Below, in pieces: positions 25,238 to 34,114 of a DNA stretch of 64,000 nt. How positions within the stretch are numbered: the first letter of the stretch is position 1; each line of letters opens with the position of its first letter. The position numbers were made by a program, and so were the translations under genes. This stretch comes from JAUWMI01 sp964454265 (GTDB taxonomy: Bacteria > Sumerlaeota > Sumerlaeia > MWCT01 > JAUWMI01): the NCBI GenBank assembly GCA_964454265.1, contig CAYVXD010000006.1:1-64000 (forward strand), read 5' to 3'. Under the pieces are notes generated by a model, which saw only the letters and a program-made list of their open reading frames with translations, ran no database searches and was not told where the DNA came from.

Positions 25238-25510
25238 ATGCTAAAAAAAATTACCGCTAAAGAAATGCGAGTGCGGCTGGGTGAGGTGATGGATCAGGTG
25301 CGGCTCAAAGGTGACCGGTTTATTGTCGAACGTAACGGTCGGCCAATGGCAGCCGTAGTGCCTTTGGAAGTCAATGAGGCCTATGAACGCGACCGAGAGT
25401 ACTTTTTTCAGTTAATTCGCACTATTCAGCAGAAGAGCGCTAAGGTCCCTCTTAGGCAGGTGGAAAAAGACGTTGCTAAAGCGGTTGCTGAAGTACGGAG
25501 GAAGGTATGA
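25238..25510 (+). CDS. Type II antitoxin, Phd/YefM family
   Basis: A 90-residue antitoxin. Residues 1-50 match the Phd/YefM DNA-binding fold (ITAKEMRVRLGEVMDQVRLKGDRFIVERNGRPMAAVVPLE), including the RNGRPMAAVVP hairpin. The rest is a charged, helix-rich tail (LRQVEKDVAKAVAEVRRKV) that would wrap and neutralise the toxin. The start has GGAGGGG 8 nt upstream. It overlaps the toxin by 4 bp. It is expected to repress its own promoter through the inverted repeat at 25156-25192. Confidence 0.9.
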   Translation: MLKKITAKEMRVRLGEVMDQVRLKGDRFIVERNGRPMAAVVPLEVNEAYERDREYFFQLIRTIQQKSAKVPLRQVEKDVAKAVAEVRRKV

Positions 25511-25935
25511 TCTATGCTGTCCTCGACACGAATGTGATTGTTAGTGCAATTCTTACCCCAAAGTCGCCACCAGGTCGAATTATGAAGGCCTGGGAAGATC
25601 GCTTGTTCCAGCTTTGTCTTTCCGAGACTCTTTTTTCTGGAATTAAGCAAGTCTTGTCGCGGCCCTGGCTAGTCAAGAAATACCACATTTTACCAGAACA
25701 GCGGAAACAGCTGCTCTGGCGACTTCGACGCTTTTCTCATTTTGTTTCTAACCTGCCTAAGCTAAAGCCGGTAATAAGAGAAGATCCCGCTGACGACGTC
25801 ATTCTAGCCACGGCGATAGCCTCTGGAGCAGAAGTTATTGTCTCAGGAGACAAACATCTTCAAGAACTTAAAGAATACCGCAGGATAGGTATTATATCTC
25901 CTAAAGATTTTCTGGAAATAATAAAGCGGCTCTGA
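25507..25935 (+). CDS. PIN-domain toxin (putative RNase)
   Basis: A 142-residue PIN nuclease of the PilT N-terminus type (also called the COG1569 group). The metal-binding acidic residues are seen in AVLDTNVIVSAIL (D7), CLSETLF (E39), EDPADDVILATA and VSGDKHLQEL. Such toxins cut RNA when released from their antitoxin. Coupled to the antitoxin by an ATGA overlap. It ends 52 bp before a convergent membrane protein gene. With the antitoxin it forms a complete and apparently intact module, likely horizontally acquired. Confidence 0.9.
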   Translation: MIYAVLDTNVIVSAILTPKSPPGRIMKAWEDRLFQLCLSETLFSGIKQVLSRPWLVKKYHILPEQRKQLLWRLRRFSHFVSNLPKLKPVIREDPADDVILATAIASGAEVIVSGDKHLQELKEYRRIGIISPKDFLEIIKRL

Positions 25936-25987
25936 AAACCCTCGAAATAATGGACCCCCAAGTGGGTATTTTAGCTACTAACAATTT

Positions 25988-27547
25988 CTAAGATGAGGGT
26001 GAAGAGGTTACAGGATTTTTGGCAAAGCGGGGGTTGAGGAAGACGTGGTATTCGCCGAGCTGGTAGATTTGTTTCCAGTTTTCTTCCTGAAGGATGCGCG
26101 GGATGAGGTCCATATTTGGATTCGCAGGGTGGAGAATGATGGTGCGGTCGGTGTGATCCAGGATGATGAACTTTGCCTGGGCGTACGAGCAGTCGAATGC
26201 GAAGCGGTCGGGTGTGAGATTCCAATGCCAGGTTGTTCCGCCTGCGGTTTTCGCCACGGTCTGGTAAAGATTAGCAGCGCGGCAGTGAAAGAGCCAATAG
26301 ATGCGTTCGGGTGCGATGATGAAGTCGTCAGGCTTAAGCTGGGGATTGACGAGTTGAGCAAGCGCACGGGCATCGCTGAAGCTCTTGACTGAACCGACGG
26401 CTTCGTATTCGGAATGAATAGTGGTTACAACCTCGCGCACACCGCGCGAACTTGCGATGACAATAGGAATAGCAACGAGAAATGCGGCAAGCAGCTGAGG
26501 CGAAACGGGCATGCTGCGTTTTAGGCGTTCCTGCCAGTTCTCGAATACATTTCCCAGGAGCTCCCAGGAGCGGAGTACAAAGAATGCCAGTCCAAAATAG
26601 AGGCAGAACATATGGGTCGTGGCATTGTATTTGAGGCTGGGGTCGAGCCCCTGCTTCTTGAGCACCAGCACAATCAGTACCAGCCAGTAGGCAAGCACGA
26701 TCCGCCCTGCTTTTCCCCACCAGAAGAGCCCAATTACTCCAAGTAAAAAGACGAAGTCGTGGGAGACCATCCGCAGGATGGCGTGCGCAAATACGTCCAT
26801 CGGCCCGAGCACTCCATGTCGGGGACTCTTGATCTGCCCGAACAACCCGATGAAATCCGCGAGAAACGCGCTGCCGCGTCCGCTCATTCCCCAGATCAGG
26901 AAGAGGATAAACGGAACAAGGGCCAGGGGAATCACGGCCAAGAGCGTGCGTGGCCGTTTGCACGCGGCAAAGCCGATCACAAAGAACACTGTCGCCAGGC
27001 CAAAGAAGCTGCTGATTGAGGATAGCCCTGCGCAGAGCGCTGCGCCATAGAGCGCCCACACCTTTTTCTCTTTGAGATAGAGCACCATTCCGAGGAGTGC
27101 CAGAATGTTAAAGAACATTGACAGATTGTAGGGCATACCCCAGCGCGTGAAGAGAATCGAATAGTGATGGACAGTGAAAAAGAGGGCGGCGAGGAGGCCA
27201 AGGCGTGGGGAGCTGAGTTTGGTGCCAATCAAGTAGAGCAGGATAATCGCCATGATGGCAAGCAGGGCTGAGAGCAGGCGCGCATGAAGGATATCGGGTT
27301 GCGTAAGGCGGAGCACCCAGCCATTGAGGAAGAAGAAGAGAAACGGCTGTGCCAGGATTTCTGTGCCATAAGGATGCAGGATGGCACCGTAGCGCGCCTG
27401 GCCGTGCGCGAGAAACCAGGCAGGGCTGATGTAGTTTGACTCGTCAGTGTACCAGAGGGGATTTGTGCCCAGATGATAGAGACGGAGAAACGTCGCCAGG
27501 GCAAGCAGTGCGAGCAGCAGGAGAATTCTGACGCGGCGGGTCACCAT
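25988..27547 (-). CDS. GT39-type membrane glycosyltransferase (ArnT/PMT-like)
   Basis: A 519-residue polytopic membrane protein of the GT-C class. After a first membrane span comes the conserved RLYHLGTNPLWYTDESNY loop, whose Asp-Glu pair is the usual catalytic site, then HARLLSALLAI and ten or more spans. The last 130 residues form a soluble periplasmic domain. Such enzymes move a sugar from a polyprenyl-phosphate donor to protein or lipid on the periplasmic side. GGAAGGAGAG precedes ATG 27547. It follows the YfhO-like gene after 33 bp, so the pair is one transcript. Acceptor unknown. Confidence 0.85.
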   Translation of the reverse strand: MVTRRVRILLLLALLALATFLRLYHLGTNPLWYTDESNYISPAWFLAHGQARYGAILHPYGTEILAQPFLFFFLNGWVLRLTQPDILHARLLSALLAIMAIILLYLIGTKLSSPRLGLLAALFFTVHHYSILFTRWGMPYNLSMFFNILALLGMVLYLKEKKVWALYGAALCAGLSSISSFFGLATVFFVIGFAACKRPRTLLAVIPLALVPFILFLIWGMSGRGSAFLADFIGLFGQIKSPRHGVLGPMDVFAHAILRMVSHDFVFLLGVIGLFWWGKAGRIVLAYWLVLIVLVLKKQGLDPSLKYNATTHMFCLYFGLAFFVLRSWELLGNVFENWQERLKRSMPVSPQLLAAFLVAIPIVIASSRGVREVVTTIHSEYEAVGSVKSFSDARALAQLVNPQLKPDDFIIAPERIYWLFHCRAANLYQTVAKTAGGTTWHWNLTPDRFAFDCSYAQAKFIILDHTDRTIILHPANPNMDLIPRILQEENWKQIYQLGEYHVFLNPRFAKNPVTSSPSS

Positions 27548-27580
27548 TCTCTCCTTCCAGTTGCGCTGTTGAAAATGCGC

Positions 27581-29749
27581 CTAGTGCGTACGGATGCGCC
27601 GTGCAACCCAAAGGCTATAGATCATCACCATAGTCGCCAGGGCCACGAAGCTGACATAAAGCCCAAGCCTGAACGAAAAAGGTTCGTAGCAAACCGTGAC
27701 GGAGGTGACGTTTATCGGTGCGTAGAAGCGCGAGAGAATCGCATTTACTGGAAGAAGTGGGTAGCGATCCCGGCCCATGCGCACTACCCAGCCCGGGTAG
27801 CTGGCTTGGGATACGAGCACATCGCCTTCGTCTGAGGGATCTTTGAGGATTTCGATGCGTCCAGGCCCAAGCGAATAGATACTCAGCTGTTTGTGCTGTT
27901 TATGCGGGCGCCTAGGCGGATTTGCAACAGTGTAATCCTTAGGCTCCTGGCCGAGGCTCATCGCCAAAGTACCAGTGGTCAAGTAGGTTCCTTCAAGAGT
28001 TCGCAGATTGATCCGTCCTTCAAGTTCATCTTCCCAGAACGCGCGGGGACGCCAATCGCGGTTTCGATATAGACGATATGGCAGCTGTGTGTCCCATGGT
28101 GGGGGGAAAGGAATAAGTTCCAGCTGTTCAGGTAGAACCGGAAGCGGCCACTCTGTGTAGACGTACTTAACGTTCATCAAGCCGAGGAGTTCGGTATCGG
28201 GATTAGGGCGGCGAATGTTGCGATTAAAGGTGCGAAGAAAATCTTTGTAGCGCACGGGCGGAAGGAGTCCTTCTTCATAGCCGTCAAGCAGCTCGAGTTT
28301 TTCGATCATATTTGTATTGGGTTGGAGGCGCTGGTAGCGAGCTACAACAGCCTGACGTTCAGGATTTGCGTACCAATCGGCATCGTGAATCATCAGGCGA
28401 AATGTGCGAAAGAGAGTAGAGTCGGACTGCATTGTGTCCCATGGATAGCGGGCGCGTTCTGCCAGGCTGGCGCGGATAGGGGCGTTGAACATCTCGTTGC
28501 GGCTTGCCAGTAAGAGATCGCCGATGATGAGCACAGGGACGGCGAGCGTGAGGATGATCTTCCAGCGCCTCAACGGGCCACTTACGACAAGCGGATGCTT
28601 AAACAGGCAGTCGAGTCCATAGGCGGCAAGGATGGAGAACGCAAACGTGGTTAAGCAGAGAAGCCGTGCTGGCACACGGAAGTTTTTTAGTGCCGGAGAA
28701 ATTAAAAAGACGAACCGATATACAACCGTATAGTCTCCCATGGCCATGTAAAGCGCGAAGATGGCGAGTAGAGCAAAGAAGAGGTGTTCGCGAGAGCGAC
28801 GTCGCCATGCATAGCCGAGCCCAACGAAAACAAGCAGCAGAGGAAGAATGCCAATGTAACAACCGTACTCGCTCAGATTGTCGCCACCAGGAATGGGATG
28901 AGCAAACGTCCCAAACGCCGATGGGTAGAGATACGTGAGCAGAAATTTCGGGTTCATCGAAAATTCCGTGGCGAAGCTATAATCATTGAAAATGCGGTAG
29001 GAGTGGCTGGCGAGTTCCTGTGCAGGGAGGAGCTGAACAGCGGCGAGCACTATGCCGAGAGAGATGGCAAGGGCCAGTTTTGCGACACCTGCCAGGCGAT
29101 GTCTTAGCTGGTATGGGCGCCCGAATGGAACCCAGAAGATAAGATAGAAGATGATCAGCAGCAGAGTATAGAAAACATATTGCGGATGGCCGGCAAGAAT
29201 CTGACACGCCAGAGCCACGGAGAAAATAGGTACCAGGATCAATTTCTTTGGCTGGAGCATGCGCCTGAGCAGGATAAAGAGCAGGGGAAGCCAGGTGAGG
29301 GCAGCGAGCTGGTTGATGTGTTCGAGGTGACCAAGTACAAAGCTGCTGAATGGCAAGATCAGAGCGCCACAAATGGCGGCAAGGCGAGTGCGTTTGAGCT
29401 CCACGTGCAGAAGCAGGTACATAAAGTTTGCCATCAGCCAGAGATGCAGCAGTTTATAAAGATTCAGCGCGATGATATGATTTTCCTCGTGAATAAGAAG
29501 CAGATCAGGGGGATAGAACACTGCGGGCTGCATGGAGGCAAAAAAGGGTGTGCCGCTAAAGTTGTACGGATTCCAGAGAGGGATGAAACCAGCAGCGAGG
29601 GATCTCGCAGCGAAAACTTTTAGGGGATAAAAAAGATTTATCATGTCGCTGCCAGGCGTGATGAGCTCGTCTGACAGAAATCCGTGGTAAAAGAGCAGAA
29701 TGGCAAGGAGGAGAATAAGTAGGTCAGTAATGATGGATTTCTGGATCAT
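27581..29749 (-). CDS. YfhO-family polytopic membrane protein
   Basis: About 722 residues with a dozen membrane spans and a long C-terminal extracytoplasmic region. The opening DELITPGSDMINLFYPLKVFAARSLAAGFIPLWNPYNFSGTPFFASMQPAVFYPPDLLL is the signature of the YfhO family, which in Gram-positives helps glycosylate lipoteichoic acid and is otherwise GT-C-like. The start is uncertain: ATG 29749 places the first span right after MIQKSIITD, while a GTG at 29806 would add 19 polar residues; neither has a good ribosome site. Co-transcribed with the GT39 protein downstream. A role in surface glycosylation is inferred. Confidence 0.83.
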   Translation of the reverse strand: MIQKSIITDLLILLLAILLFYHGFLSDELITPGSDMINLFYPLKVFAARSLAAGFIPLWNPYNFSGTPFFASMQPAVFYPPDLLLIHEENHIIALNLYKLLHLWLMANFMYLLLHVELKRTRLAAICGALILPFSSFVLGHLEHINQLAALTWLPLLFILLRRMLQPKKLILVPIFSVALACQILAGHPQYVFYTLLLIIFYLIFWVPFGRPYQLRHRLAGVAKLALAISLGIVLAAVQLLPAQELASHSYRIFNDYSFATEFSMNPKFLLTYLYPSAFGTFAHPIPGGDNLSEYGCYIGILPLLLVFVGLGYAWRRRSREHLFFALLAIFALYMAMGDYTVVYRFVFLISPALKNFRVPARLLCLTTFAFSILAAYGLDCLFKHPLVVSGPLRRWKIILTLAVPVLIIGDLLLASRNEMFNAPIRASLAERARYPWDTMQSDSTLFRTFRLMIHDADWYANPERQAVVARYQRLQPNTNMIEKLELLDGYEEGLLPPVRYKDFLRTFNRNIRRPNPDTELLGLMNVKYVYTEWPLPVLPEQLELIPFPPPWDTQLPYRLYRNRDWRPRAFWEDELEGRINLRTLEGTYLTTGTLAMSLGQEPKDYTVANPPRRPHKQHKQLSIYSLGPGRIEILKDPSDEGDVLVSQASYPGWVVRMGRDRYPLLPVNAILSRFYAPINVTSVTVCYEPFSFRLGLYVSFVALATMVMIYSLWVARRIRTH

Positions 29750-29840
29750 ACCTTCGCGCAGTAGATCGTGTTTCTGGTTTAGTGCAATGTGGTAATGAAG
29801 CCGCACTCCCCATGCAATCGCTTAATTTTGCCCTTCATTT

Positions 29841-29868
29841 GTAAGGGCAGTTCATGAACTGCCCTTAC
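29841..29868. repeat. 28-bp perfect palindrome, GTAAGGGC variant
   Basis: The half-site GTAAGGGCAGTTCA is followed by its exact complement. It lies between the DUF4340 gene stop (29995) and the YfhO-like gene start, near the junction of two minus-strand units. Confidence 0.9.
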
Positions 29869-29994
29869 CATTATATCAAGGCGGAAAATACTACTCGTTG
29901 CAGAGCGATGCAATAAAATAATCAAAGAAGGAGTAAGGAACAATTTCCCGTTGGGTGACTCTCAGTATGAATCGGTGGGCGAGCGGCGACGCAG

Positions 29995-31776
29995 CTATTG
30001 GAAGGTCTCCTCGATTTCGTTCAGGCTATTGATGATCTCGTCAAGGTCTGTGGTTTTTACCGTATAGACGTCTTCATGGTCGAGCAAGACGTAAGTCTGG
30101 CTGTCTGTCGCATTGCCAAATGCCAGGGTTCCGATGGCATGATCCGGGCTATCGTAGAGTCGAATGATGGTTTGTGGTTTATCGAGGCTGGCATCGCGGA
30201 GAGAAGTGCTATCCATGAGCAGGATTTTATTGTATTTGAGGCGGCTGGTTGCGAAGAGGAACGACGAGGCAGTAAACGACTCGACTTCGCTGCTCTTCTG
30301 GCCCTGGGTTACGTCCCACTTACGCTGCGCTCTGGTTAGGACGATGTTTTCTTTCTCCTTCTGGCTGATTTCAATCTTCACTATGCCAGCGGTTTCAAAT
30401 CGTAGCATAGTCTTGTCAATCAGATCTGTCTTTGTCTTGAAAAAATCCCCGGTGAGTTGCCAGTCTATTCCGAGAATGGTCTTTTCGCTGAGTTTTTTCA
30501 CATAGGTAATGTCACGATCAGTGGGTTTTTCCCCTAGCAGGATGCCTTCAGTAGTCGAGCCGTCCTTGTTCGCCACGATGAAGCGAATTTTGGGTTCAGC
30601 AAGGCCATAGTGCTCGAGATCTGTGGGCTTATCGGTAATGATTTCTTTGGCTTTGACGCTCATAGTCTTCGAGAGAAGAGAGAATACAGCGTCCTGGTCA
30701 ACATGTGTGGTTTTATCATCAGTAAATTCCCACTGATTTTCGTCGAGATTTTTTTTGAGGCGTACGGTGCTCTTGCCGGCAGTAATGACAAGGTCAGCGA
30801 CATCAGTCATATTTAGCGTAAAGAGTGATTTGTCGCGAAATGTATTGGGGCCTTGCTTGAGCGCGTTCACAAGATCTTCACCCACAAGGAAGATCGGCGT
30901 AGCATCTTTGCACATGGCGTAGTAGATGGTGGCGTCCTCTTTCTGTTTTCCAATGAGCAGTGTGGTTTCGGTCGTGGTTTCTGAGTCGTCATTCAACATT
31001 TTCTCCACCGTGAGAGATACGGTGGGTCTTGCAAGTTGATATGCGTCCAGCGGTTGGACGTCCGTATCCACGAATTCAGAGGCTCTGGCACTGTTCGTCT
31101 TGCGGAGCAGATTTTCGATCTCAAGCTTATCGCCCGGGGAATGAACGGGCTTTTCCACAATCCAGCGCCCTTCTTCGTCTTTGGTCGCATAGAGCTCGCC
31201 CTCAGGATTCCGTAGCGTGATGGCGACCGCCTTGTCGGGTGCAGAGGCAATAACGGTTTTATCGCGCAGATCATGGAGGCTCTTCTTGAGCGTGTTTTGA
31301 ATATGTTCGCTCACAGTGAAGACCTTCTTTTCAGTTGCAAGCCTGGCATAGACCTGGCCGGAGTAAGTTGAGGCGTCGCCAATCACAAGCGTGACGGGCT
31401 TCTTCGGAGCCTTGAACTCGAGATCAAGACGAATCCCTGGGTCTTTGAGACCGTACTGTTCCAAATCTTCAGGCTTGAACTCATTACGGCGCTTGCCGCC
31501 AGCCAGGTTCGACAGTATTACATTAACGGTATCTTGATCGGCCAGGGTGTGGAGAGGACTTGCGATGTACCATTTGTCTCCGGTTTTTTGCAGCCTGAAC
31601 GTGCCATTTGGATTGGTAAGCGAGAATCTGAGGACGTCATCCTTTACCAGCGGCACAACGCGTTCTTCTTCAGAGATGGCGACCTCGTGTTTTAGCTTGA
31701 TCGTCCTATCTGCAAAATAGATCCCCAGGATAACTATGAATATGGCGCCGGCAATAAGGGTGCGCCTTAAACTCAT
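29995..31776 (-). CDS. DUF4340-containing membrane-anchored protein
   Basis: A 593-residue protein with one N-terminal membrane anchor (LIAGAIFIVILGIYF) and a large extracytoplasmic part. It carries repeated DUF4340 segments: LKDPGIRLDLEF...VTLVIGDAS...YARL and similar blocks near 160-240 and 420-500 (LEHYGLAEPKIRFIV...GILLGEKPTDRDITYVK). ATG 31776 has GGAGGAGA upstream and overlaps the GldG-like stop by 4 bp; a longer frame to 31950 is rejected because it runs into the neighbour and is Arg-rich. DUF4340 genes regularly follow GldG-like genes in this order. The molecular role of the family is unknown. Confidence 0.85.
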   Translation of the reverse strand: MSLRRTLIAGAIFIVILGIYFADRTIKLKHEVAISEEERVVPLVKDDVLRFSLTNPNGTFRLQKTGDKWYIASPLHTLADQDTVNVILSNLAGGKRRNEFKPEDLEQYGLKDPGIRLDLEFKAPKKPVTLVIGDASTYSGQVYARLATEKKVFTVSEHIQNTLKKSLHDLRDKTVIASAPDKAVAITLRNPEGELYATKDEEGRWIVEKPVHSPGDKLEIENLLRKTNSARASEFVDTDVQPLDAYQLARPTVSLTVEKMLNDDSETTTETTLLIGKQKEDATIYYAMCKDATPIFLVGEDLVNALKQGPNTFRDKSLFTLNMTDVADLVITAGKSTVRLKKNLDENQWEFTDDKTTHVDQDAVFSLLSKTMSVKAKEIITDKPTDLEHYGLAEPKIRFIVANKDGSTTEGILLGEKPTDRDITYVKKLSEKTILGIDWQLTGDFFKTKTDLIDKTMLRFETAGIVKIEISQKEKENIVLTRAQRKWDVTQGQKSSEVESFTASSFLFATSRLKYNKILLMDSTSLRDASLDKPQTIIRLYDSPDHAIGTLAFGNATDSQTYVLLDHEDVYTVKTTDLDEIINSLNEIEETFQ

Positions 31777-33335
31777 CGCGTTCTCCTCCTCACCATGGTA
31801 TAGCTCAGCCCACCGAAGAAGACAAGCGACGGAATCAGGACAACAAGCAAGACGAACAGATACTTGGCCTGGCCTGCGGAGAGGTAAATTGGCGTGTCTT
31901 CGAACATCTTGGGAGGAATGGCGATCAGGTCCTTTTGCGCGGTCAGCCACCTCACACTGTTCAGGAAGAGCAAAGCAGGGGCATCGCTGACCAGCAGCTG
32001 ATTGGAGAAGATATCCGAGTCGCCCAGCACCACGAGCTTGGTTTGTGCCTCTTCAGTGCTTCCTTGCGCGGATTTCGTTACCGCCACGCCAAGGCACTGC
32101 GGATGGATTTTGCTCCGATCTGGAACGGTCAGATCACGCTTCTGGATAAGGGCAGCGAGCTCTTCACTCCAGCTGTACTCACTGGAGAGCAGAAGCTTCT
32201 CGACGCGAATGTTCGTTGGTATCGGCTCAGCAGGATTAACTGTTCGGGCATATGGAACAATAATCATTGAACGTATGTAAGGGAGGTCGCTGGTAATAGG
32301 ATGAGTGCCGTACTCCGTAATCAAGGGAGCAAACGCATTACCATAGATGCCCTGGCTGATGGGATTGGGATCCACAATGATGTCGGGTCTAATGCTTACC
32401 GCATAGCGCTTGAGCAGTGTGGCAAACTGGGTCAGGGAATTTTTCACCGATTCATCAGGGTCGAGACAAAACAGTAGTTTGCCGCCATTATCAAGGTACG
32501 TGGCAATAGCATCAACCTCCACGGAAAAGAGATCCGTAATTGGACCGGCGCAAATCAGGACTGAGCAATCCGCAGGAACAAAGCCCTTGTGAGCGAGGTC
32601 AAGGGTTTTGATCTTGTAAGCGCGGTCTTCAAGCACCTGTTTAATGCGCGAGAGGCTGATATCCGGCTGGTCTGTGCCAGTCGAATAGTCGCGCTCCAGC
32701 GGCTTTTCTCCGTGGCCCGTAAGAAAGTAGAGTACAGTGTCTTTCTCGCGGGTGACTTCAATGATAGCGTTTGTAAAGTCCCCCTCATCAAGGCCGTGTA
32801 TTTTTTTCTTTTTCTGGCCGTAGACGATAAAACTATCGCCAGGAATTACATTCGTATCCATTTCCCGCGCAATCAGTGCATCTCGAAAGGGATTATGGAC
32901 TTCGAAGGTAACGTTACTGCTGACACGGGCGTAGCGCTGAAGGAACTCCTGGACCGGCCGTTTCTGGTCGGTAAAGGCGACGATTTTGACAGGTTTTGTC
33001 AGCCCCTTCAGATACTTGACCGTCTGGGGCGAAAGGCTGAAGTATTTGGTCTTAGTTAAGTCCCAGCTTGTGGGATGATTTAAAACAATCAGGTAGATGA
33101 TAACTATGATTCCCAGGACGAACAGGACGTAGAGCGTAACGTTCAGGTACTGCCTGAGATTGCTACTTTCGACGCGGAGGAAAAGCGACAGGAAAAGCAG
33201 AATGCCTACAATCGCAAGAACCTTAGTCGCCAGTGTAAATGATCCGTAAAAGGCACTGATAACATTCGCCAGGATAATGAGGATCATGCCAAGGATCGGA
33301 AGCAGTTTGAGTTTTGATCTTTCCTGATTGGACAT
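31773..33335 (-). CDS. GldG-like ABC transporter auxiliary protein
   Basis: A 520-residue membrane protein of the family annotated as the auxiliary component of gliding-motility type ABC transporters. Residues 1-90 hold three membrane spans, then WDLTKTKYFSLSPQTVKYLKGLTKPVKIVAFTD begins the extracytoplasmic ABC_transp_aux domain, with YFLTGHGEKPLERD and VLICAGPITDLFSVEVDAIATYLDNGGKLLFCLDP. A final span sits at the C-terminus. ATG 33335 with GGAGAG is preferred over 33350. It is the third gene of the minus-strand operon GldA-GldF-GldG-DUF4340. In most bacteria outside Bacteroidetes this set is not tied to gliding. Confidence 0.88.
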   Translation of the reverse strand: MSNQERSKLKLLPILGMILIILANVISAFYGSFTLATKVLAIVGILLFLSLFLRVESSNLRQYLNVTLYVLFVLGIIVIIYLIVLNHPTSWDLTKTKYFSLSPQTVKYLKGLTKPVKIVAFTDQKRPVQEFLQRYARVSSNVTFEVHNPFRDALIAREMDTNVIPGDSFIVYGQKKKKIHGLDEGDFTNAIIEVTREKDTVLYFLTGHGEKPLERDYSTGTDQPDISLSRIKQVLEDRAYKIKTLDLAHKGFVPADCSVLICAGPITDLFSVEVDAIATYLDNGGKLLFCLDPDESVKNSLTQFATLLKRYAVSIRPDIIVDPNPISQGIYGNAFAPLITEYGTHPITSDLPYIRSMIIVPYARTVNPAEPIPTNIRVEKLLLSSEYSWSEELAALIQKRDLTVPDRSKIHPQCLGVAVTKSAQGSTEEAQTKLVVLGDSDIFSNQLLVSDAPALLFLNSVRWLTAQKDLIAIPPKMFEDTPIYLSAGQAKYLFVLLVVLIPSLVFFGGLSYTMVRRRTR

Positions 33336-33337
33336 GG

Positions 33338-34114
33338 TCAGACTCTCCACTGCCGGGATTGAAGAACCTTGGCGCTGAGAAAGAGAAAGAAAAGGCTGAA
33401 TAGGACGAAGTAGGCAACGTCTTGCAGCTTAATCACGCCTTTAGTGAAATTCATACTATGCAGCCGGATTGACACTGCGTCGAGCACCGAGCCAACAAGG
33501 CCAGTTTCTACAGAGGCTAGATCGCCCACGAGGTAGAACGTCAGCAGGCCGGCAAAGCAGATAATTGCTGAGACAATCTGGTTCTCCGTGACTGACGAGG
33601 CGAACAAGCCGAAGGCGATATAGCTCGCACTGATCAGAAACAAACCAAGGTAACAACTGGCGATCACCGGGGTTTCCGGCTGCCCCAGGATTTTAAGCAC
33701 AATAGGATACACCAGGCACATGACAAGGAAGGCCCCGACCATGCTAAGACACGCGAGGAATTTACCCAGAAGAAGGTCCCAGTCGCGAATCGGACAGGTG
33801 ACCAGAAGCTCAAACGTCCCGCTTTTCTTCTCTTCTGCAATGAGGCGCATAGTCAGGATGGGAGCAACGAATAGCATGAGGAAACTCAGCAGGCCAAAGG
33901 TGTTGCGCACTACAAATTGCGTGAGATTGAGCTCATACATGCCAGTCATGGAGCGCATATTGGGATTCATGCTCAGCTGGGCGAAGTAGACGAGAATGTC
34001 GTGGAAGAATAGGCCCGCCATGGCAAAGTAGAGTCCTCCAAGTACATAGATGGCGGGCGACTGGACGTACGCCTTAATTTCGCGCCGAAACACCGGATAG
34101 AATCTAGGCAACAT
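33338..34114 (-). CDS. ABC-2 permease, GldF-like
   Basis: A 258-residue ABC-2 transporter membrane subunit with about six spans. It starts LPRFYPVFRREIKAYVQSPAIYVLGGLYFAMAGLFF and contains MRLIAEEKKSGTFELLVTCPIRDWDLLLGKFLACL, the diagnostic block of GldF/NosY-type permeases. ATG 34114 is chosen: the longer frame to 34345 encodes an Arg/Ser/Cys-rich shadow of the ATPase gene. The start overlaps the ATPase by 11 bp, and its stop is 2 bp from the GldG-like start. Substrate is unknown. Confidence 0.9.
   Translation of the reverse strand: MLPRFYPVFRREIKAYVQSPAIYVLGGLYFAMAGLFFHDILVYFAQLSMNPNMRSMTGMYELNLTQFVVRNTFGLLSFLMLFVAPILTMRLIAEEKKSGTFELLVTCPIRDWDLLLGKFLACLSMVGAFLVMCLVYPIVLKILGQPETPVIASCYLGLFLISASYIAFGLFASSVTENQIVSAIICFAGLLTFYLVGDLASVETGLVGSVLDAVSIRLHSMNFTKGVIKLQDVAYFVLFSLFFLFLSAKVLQSRQWRV

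Noticed and set aside
31777..31950. 58-residue N-terminal extension of the DUF4340 protein
   Set aside because: It lies inside the GldG-like gene in another frame; the start at 31776 has a strong ribosome-binding site and the usual membrane anchor.
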